This document shows positions 59,772 to 64,000 of a stretch of 64,000 bases of DNA, piece by piece. The first letter of the stretch is position 1. Each line of letters begins with the position of its first letter. The stretch spans positions 2,356,001 to 2,420,000 of the forward strand of contig JACJYL010000001.1 of assembly GCA_020636105.1 (NCBI GenBank), written 5' to 3'. The notes below the pieces were generated by a model. That model saw only the letters and a program-made list of their open reading frames with translations. It had not been told where the DNA came from and ran no database searches. Source of the DNA: Lewinellaceae bacterium (GTDB taxonomy: Bacteria; Bacteroidota; Bacteroidia; Chitinophagales; Saprospiraceae). Made by a program: the position numbers and the translations under genes.

Positions 59772-61148
59772 TTAATTAAATTGAGGAATTACAGTAAGAT
59801 TATCTCTGTTCCCAAACTTTGGAACGCCTTTATATCTTCCTAATAAGTAATCACGTCTAACTTCTTTATCAAAACGAATACTATAATCTTCTAGTGAATG
59901 TAATCTACTGGCACCTAATTTGTCTTTAACAACAAACCAAATCTCATCTTTACGTAGTAATTTTTGAGTTAAAAGTGTTGATTCGTGACTAGCCACAATA
60001 AACTGACTATTGACATTTTTGCATTTTGACAAAAAGAAATCAAATAGGTCATATATTAAATTGGGGTGTAAACTTCTTTCCATTTCATCAATTACAAAGA
60101 CGTTATCTCCTTTGAAAAAATCAATTATCAATGGAATTAGATCCATTATTCTTCTTGTTCCATCTGATTCGTCTTTTAAATCAAAAAGTTCGTATCCACC
60201 TCCAATAATTTTATGTTTTGTTTTTAAAAGTTGAGCCCTTAATGAACCATCCTTTAGTAAAGAAATAACGTAGTATTTGTCATCTTGAATATTTGAAATA
60301 AATGCATTAGTTTTTTCTGATTTATCGCCTAATAAATCGTTCTCAATATCTTTTAAAATTTCACTTGGAATATCAATTTTATCTATATCCACTTCTTTAA
60401 ATTCGATTCCATCAATTCCTGTATCAAAATACCCAAGCATCTCGGTAAATAATTTATTTAAATCTGTATCTTCTAATAATTCAAATTTCTTTCCAACGTT
60501 TTTCGAGTTAGGATATATTACCGTTAGAGCATTCTGAAACCAATCAATTACATTGATTAGGTCATCTATGTTTGAAACATTTTCTTTTACCTTTCTTGTT
60601 CTAATTTCAGATAAAAACAATTGGTTTTTTTGAGTTCCTTTAGCTGTAAACTCTAAAAATTGTTTTTCCTCTGAATTCTTATTTTTACTTAGAATTGCTT
60701 CAAGGTCAAATTCATTTTGTCTGTTTTTGTCTCTAGTGAATATCTTTTTTTCTGTTGTTTTGGAAATTTCATACAGCCATTCTTCAATTATTTCCTTGGA
60801 ATTGAAAATAAAGCCATAAGCATAATTTTTGTTCTTGTGTTGAATTTCATATTCAATTCGCGAATTCTGCTTGAGTAGTTTTTTGTCAAGCTTAAAGCCG
60901 CTAAACTTTATAGGTTGTTCTGCTTTGTTACCTTTCAATACAAGCACTTTTCCAAATTCAATAGCTTTAATTAGATTAGATTTTCCGGATGCATTTGCAC
61001 CATACACTACAGCGGTTTTAAGAGCAGAAGTCCCTTTTATCGATTTGGATTTGTGGTGTGATTTTAGAGTTCCTCTTCCTGGAATAAGAGAAAAAACTTC
61101 ACGGTCTTTAAATGACAAAAAATTCTCGACTGTAAACCTAATTAGCAT
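59772..61148 (-). CDS. rloA: RloA/AbiL-type AAA ATPase
   Basis: A 458-residue SMC-like/OLD-type ATPase: N-terminal VENFLSFKDREVFSLIPG, Walker A AVVYGANASGKSNLIKAIEF, a middle helical region, Walker B NVFVIDEMERSLHPNLIYDL, and the H-loop FIVASHESTLLT. It ends in a C-terminal region with RRDYLLGRYKGVP as in RloA/AAA_15 proteins. It probably senses phage infection and licenses RloB. It starts 101 bp from the cassette boundary, leaving room for a promoter, unlike the other cassettes. Confidence 0.88.
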   Translation of the reverse strand: MLIRFTVENFLSFKDREVFSLIPGRGTLKSHHKSKSIKGTSALKTAVVYGANASGKSNLIKAIEFGKVLVLKGNKAEQPIKFSGFKLDKKLLKQNSRIEYEIQHKNKNYAYGFIFNSKEIIEEWLYEISKTTEKKIFTRDKNRQNEFDLEAILSKNKNSEEKQFLEFTAKGTQKNQLFLSEIRTRKVKENVSNIDDLINVIDWFQNALTVIYPNSKNVGKKFELLEDTDLNKLFTEMLGYFDTGIDGIEFKEVDIDKIDIPSEILKDIENDLLGDKSEKTNAFISNIQDDKYYVISLLKDGSLRAQLLKTKHKIIGGGYELFDLKDESDGTRRIMDLIPLIIDFFKGDNVFVIDEMERSLHPNLIYDLFDFFLSKCKNVNSQFIVASHESTLLTQKLLRKDEIWFVVKDKLGASRLHSLEDYSIRFDKEVRRDYLLGRYKGVPKFGNRDNLTVIPQFN

Positions 61149-61239
61149 AATTTTGCGTTTATTTTATGCAAATGTAGTGAAAAAATCACATTGTATGTGT
61201 ATTTTGGTTTTAAATTTCAAATGCAGTCGGTTTTTGCCT

Positions 61240-61323
61240 GTTGCAGAACGGAAAAGCTACCCGGCGTGCCTTGTGTTGCGCCTGCGGCAAGGCATGATGT
61301 GGTAGCGTTTGTTCCAGTCAGCC
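61240..61323 (-). other. attC-like recombination site C
   Basis: On the minus strand: GGCTGACTGGAAC (R'') - AAACGCTACC ... TGCCTTG - CCGCAGGCGCAACA - CAAGGCA ... GGTAGCTTTT - CCGTTCTGCAAC (R'). Inner arms pair in two blocks (TGCCTTG/CAAGGCA and GCTACC/GGTAGC). Length about 84 bp, inside the usual attC range. The outer arm agrees in 12 of 13 positions with the complement of the start of its cassette (GTTCCAGTCAACC at 62331-62343). It is the best-structured of the five sites. Confidence 0.75.
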
Positions 61324-61327
61324 TCTT

Positions 61328-62317
61328 CTATTCATTTATTAGATTGGTTTCAATAATATCTTTTAATTCTTCTGGTTTTAAAAGTCTTCGTTTCTTTTCT
61401 TTTGTGTCGTACAGATATAAATCACAATCATTCATTTTAACAACTGCATATGCGAAAATAAAAGCAGACAAATCAGGATAACATTTCACCATTTTGTTAA
61501 ATCTACTTGGAGCTTCGATTATCATACCATGAAGCCAGATATAAATCGGACCATTTCCTATAATATCACAAATATGAAAATTTGCTTTTGTTAGTTTTTT
61601 CTCAGGAGTAAAATCTCTATGAAATTCATTTGATACTTCAATATATGTTTCAATCAATTTTTCCTCATTTTCAATTATGGCTTCTGGCAAGAGCAAGTAC
61701 CAATTTTTAGGTATTTTCCGATTGAATTCTAAATAAAAGGGGGGATAAGGAAAACCTATCTGACTGGCTTTTTTTAAATCCTCTTTTTTTTCAATAAAAA
61801 CTTCAGCAATTTGCCCATAATCCATAGGAGAGATCATCTTATAATCAGGAATATTCCGGGCAATGATTTCATCAAAATTTTCATAAATATCAACCATTTC
61901 TAAAAATGCTCCACTGACAGCAATCGTTGAAAATTGATATTGATCGCCATTTACATTTACATCAACGACCCACTTATTTGCTTTTTCATCCGTATATGCT
62001 TCAACTATTTCATATTCGCATTTATCAGGCAGTAGCGATAATATGGAATCAATAAGCGCTGCATAGTCCTCTAATTCTCCACTAAACTCAACATCAAAAA
62101 AATAACTATTAAACCCAAATTCTTTTTTTGCTCTTTCGTAATCTTTAAATAATTTTTGCTTATATTGATCCAAAGAGGGGTGGAAAGAATCATCTAAATC
62201 CCTTGATGTCAAAAATGGGAATTCTTCTTTATCGTATTTTATCCAATTTTGTGATTTCAATTCCATCGTATTTATTATCAAAACCAAGGGTATTAGTTTT
62301 ATCAAAGTTTTTATCAT
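61328..62317 (-). CDS. Unknown secreted-like protein (first cassette gene)
   Basis: A 329-residue protein with an N-terminal hydrophobic segment (TLIKLIPLVLIINTMELKSQ), probably a signal peptide. The rest is mixed alpha/beta with many aromatic and acidic residues (YFFDVEFSGELEDYAALIDS, NWYLLLPEAIIENEEK, YIWLHGMIIEAPSRFNKMV, DCDLYLYDTKEKKRRL). No family recognised. It starts 26 bp after the first cassette boundary of array I and ends 5 bp before site C. Confidence 0.7.
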   Translation of the reverse strand: MIKTLIKLIPLVLIINTMELKSQNWIKYDKEEFPFLTSRDLDDSFHPSLDQYKQKLFKDYERAKKEFGFNSYFFDVEFSGELEDYAALIDSILSLLPDKCEYEIVEAYTDEKANKWVVDVNVNGDQYQFSTIAVSGAFLEMVDIYENFDEIIARNIPDYKMISPMDYGQIAEVFIEKKEDLKKASQIGFPYPPFYLEFNRKIPKNWYLLLPEAIIENEEKLIETYIEVSNEFHRDFTPEKKLTKANFHICDIIGNGPIYIWLHGMIIEAPSRFNKMVKCYPDLSAFIFAYAVVKMNDCDLYLYDTKEKKRRLLKPEELKDIIETNLINE

Positions 62318-62330
62318 CTATTTGTTTTTT

Positions 62331-62425
62331 GGTTGACTGGAACTAAGCTATATCCCTACACCACCCAAAAATACAATAAAAACATCCAGGAAACAAACAC
62401 AACCAAAAACCACGGCCTTAACGCA
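62331..62425 (-). promoter_or_regulatory. Leader/attI-like region I with promoter-like motif
   Basis: On the minus strand ACCACGGCC-type sequence leads through GTGTTTGTTTCC to TATTTTTG (62366-62373). A TTTG at GTGTTTG is 20 bases upstream, a fit to the Bacteroidota -33/-7 promoter pattern. Further on are GGGATATAGCTTA and the first cassette core GTTCCAGTCAACC (62331-62343). The same arrangement recurs at 55449-55519 and, more loosely, at 51528-51700. No integrase gene is within the window. Confidence 0.55.
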
Positions 62426-62781
62426 TCATAATCAATTGAAAACAAGTCCATTGCATTGCAACACGATCTTCCAATATCCGGCTACAAACGGCTACAAACG
62501 ACAGTAAACGGCTACCATACGACTAATTATGCCCAACCCCCTATATTTGTAAAATCGGTGTATCTAACTAAAACAGAGATGCAAAATTTTGATGATTTGC
62601 TTTTAGAGTATGATTTGTAAATGTGCTAAGGTTCGCTCCCGAATAATTTGATTGACCGTAAAATTTGAATAATATCTATGGTTTGGGCATGGATTTCGGC
62701 TCTTAACTCTATTGCGAAATTGTTAAGGGTTTGGAATTTTGCTTCATTCCCGACGAACGGTCTTGTTTAGGCACAGGGCTG
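62426..62781. other. Intergenic region beyond the array head
   Basis: This 356-bp stretch lies between leader I and the AraC gene and has no gene that I can support. It contains a short tandem-like cluster at about 62470-62520 built on ACGGCTACAAACG (CGGCTACAAACGGCTACAAACG, then AAACGGCTACCATACGAC). Such repeats could be binding sites for a recombinase or regulator; no evidence shows which. Confidence 0.4.
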
Positions 62782-63681
62782 CTAATTCACAGTTCTATAA
62801 TCTGTTGGATTTAATCCGGTTTTAGCCTTGAACAGTTTAGCGAAATGTTGAGGATATTCAAACCCTAAATCATAAGCAATTTGGCTGACAGGATTATTGG
62901 TACTCAACAAAAAGTTTTTGGCTCTTTCAATAATAAAATCATGGATATGGTCTTTCGCGCTGCGCCCGGTTTCTATTTTTAATAAATCGCTGAGATAGCC
63001 TGCCGACATATTTAATGCCTCGCCACAATCAGCCACGGTTGGCAACCCTTTTTCTTGCAACTTTTCCGATTCAAAATAACTTTTAAGATAATGCTCAAAT
63101 TGAATAATGAAGTCTTTGTTGAGATTGGTGCGGGTATAAAACTGCCTGTTGTAGTATCGCTGACAATACCCCAGAATGGAAGTCAGATTTATAACAATTA
63201 AATCCTGCGAATGCATGTCAATGTTTTGGTTTATTTCAGTTTCGATGTGCTGTTCGTAGTCTGATAAAATCTGTTTTTCCTTGTCAGAAATGTGAAGGGC
63301 TTCGTTTATATCGTAATCAAAAAAAGCATAGTTGGCTATATCTTTTCCCAAGGGCGATTTGCGAATTAAGTCGGGATGAAAAATTATGGTCCAGCCCCCC
63401 ACGTCTTCACCTTTTTGCGCGTTATCGAAATATAACACTTGCTGGGGCGATGTAAACACCATCGTCCCCTCATTGTAATCATACGAATTTCGGCCATAGC
63501 CCATTTTACCTGGACTTCCTTTCATGCCAATAATGAACAAATCGCTAACAATCTTTACTTCATTAAAGTCAAAATCAAGCACAGGCCATTCTTTTACAAT
63601 GGTAATCAAGGGATGCACGGGTTTGCCAAAACCAAGAAATTCGTGCACTTGGGCTATACTGGAAATGCGTAAAAAACTCAT
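62782..63681 (-). CDS. AraC-family transcriptional regulator
   Basis: A 299-residue protein. The C-terminal HTH domain (about 200-299) reads ADCGEALNMSAGYLSDLLKI and NNPVSQIAYDLGFEYPQHFAKLFKAKTGLNP, the standard AraC double HTH. The N-terminal half is a cupin-like sensor (NEGTMVFTSPQQVLYFDNAQ). It starts 5 bp after the SDR gene stop on the same strand, so it is probably co-transcribed and regulates that dehydrogenase. Confidence 0.9.
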   Translation of the reverse strand: MSFLRISSIAQVHEFLGFGKPVHPLITIVKEWPVLDFDFNEVKIVSDLFIIGMKGSPGKMGYGRNSYDYNEGTMVFTSPQQVLYFDNAQKGEDVGGWTIIFHPDLIRKSPLGKDIANYAFFDYDINEALHISDKEKQILSDYEQHIETEINQNIDMHSQDLIVINLTSILGYCQRYYNRQFYTRTNLNKDFIIQFEHYLKSYFESEKLQEKGLPTVADCGEALNMSAGYLSDLLKIETGRSAKDHIHDFIIERAKNFLLSTNNPVSQIAYDLGFEYPQHFAKLFKAKTGLNPTDYRTVN

Positions 63682-63686
63682 AAGGA

Positions 63687-64000
63687 CTAATATTTAATTT
63701 TCGTAAGTTCTTCAGACAACTTCCAAAGTTTTTTAGCTTTGTTTTCATCGTGAGAAAGCGGAACAGACTTAACTAAAACCGGAGATCCATTCATTTCAAG
63801 AAAACCTGAAGGGCCATAAAAATCACCCGCTTTGGCTTCCGGATCTATAGCGGCTCTTAAGGTAGGTAAAACGCCATGCTCCACATTTTGTCCCATTATG
63901 GGGTTCATAACTCGCCAAAACAAACTATGCCGTTGCAAATCAGTACTGGTATATCCGGGATGGGCGGCTGTTACCAGGGGCAAAGTAGCATCATTTTTAC
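63687..64000 (-). CDS. Short-chain dehydrogenase, C-terminal part (partial)
   Basis: The frame is open from the right window edge (codons before 63983 include LPLVTAAHPGYTST) to a stop at 63687, giving the C-terminal about 104 residues of an SDR: AAHPGYTSTDLQRHSLFWRV (the post-catalytic segment with the characteristic HPGY), GVLPTLRAAIDPEAKAGDFYG, and a basic end KLWKLSEELTKIKY. It is of the retinol-dehydrogenase-like kind. The catalytic Tyr and the NAD(P) motif lie beyond the window. Confidence 0.75.
   Translation of the reverse strand, partial: KNDATLPLVTAAHPGYTSTDLQRHSLFWRVMNPIMGQNVEHGVLPTLRAAIDPEAKAGDFYGPSGFLEMNGSPVLVKSVPLSHDENKAKKLWKLSEELTKIKY

Noticed and set aside
1..64000. tRNA, rRNA or known riboswitch genes
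   Set aside because: I looked for TpsiC-like GTTCGAxTC with cloverleaf context and rRNA core sequences and saw none; covariance searches were not possible.

Overview
The window looks like a chromosomal segment of a member of the Bacteroidota, most likely a Saprospiria-type (Lewinella or Haliscomenobacter-like) bacterium. Three large secreted proteins end in type IX secretion (T9SS) C-terminal sorting domains. There is a TonB-dependent receptor and there are many lipoproteins. Starts lack clear Shine-Dalgarno sequences, and promoter-like TAnnTTTG motifs occur. No rRNA, tRNA or CRISPR array was seen. Genes are almost all on the minus strand; only three convincing genes (444-851, 38788-39168, 39484-39957) are on the plus strand.

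Region 1 (1-12 kb) holds membrane and envelope functions: a truncated lipoprotein, a baeRF-like protein, a DUF1003 protein, an MgtC-like protein, a four-gene DevA/B/C plus TolC-type efflux operon, an MprF-like lipid flippase/aminoacyltransferase, an APC permease, and an MscS channel broken by a frameshift and a stop. Region 2 (12-26 kb) holds a tightly overlapping MbnP / MbnH-like diheme enzyme / YHYH-protein operon (a probable copper-protein system), a CotH-lamin-tail T9SS protein, an ECF-sigma / anti-sigma / Spy-like / DUF1566 operon, a 41-bp tandem repeat array, an orphan contractile-injection-system tape-measure domain, a NYN-LOTUS protein, a TonB receptor and a YceI lipoprotein. Region 3 (26-39 kb) holds a large conserved protein with a probable TIM barrel, an intradiol-dioxygenase-like lipoprotein, and a CHASE2 / FecR-like / T9SS / six-hairpin-like gene set in which one N-terminal domain has been duplicated recently at DNA level. 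Region 4 (39-49 kb) holds an RRM protein and a run of ordinary enzymes and regulators ending at an e(P4)-type phosphatase.

Region 5 (49-62.5 kb) is accessory DNA. An IS630-family element with a -1 frameshift heptamer sits 22 bp upstream of the phosphatase gene. Beyond it lies what I consider the main discovery: an integron-like cassette array without an integrase in the window (a CALIN-type cluster). Five attC-like imperfect palindromes (50869-50951, 57599-57678, 58127-58259, 58962-59098, 61240-61323) each follow a minus-strand gene by 5-27 bp. In every one of the five testable cassettes, the first 9 or more bases (GTT...) are the reverse complement, or nearly so, of the outer arm of that cassette's own site, as expected of excisable circular cassettes. 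Three copies of a leader with a TAnnTTTG promoter-like motif sit at or near cassette starts. The cargo includes an RloA/RloB (AbiL-type) phage-defence pair, a trypsin-like protease, an acyltransferase and several unknown proteins. A 381-bp nested palindromic element and a truncated YdeI-like gene lie within the same stretch.

The window ends with an AraC regulator and the C-terminus of a short-chain dehydrogenase.
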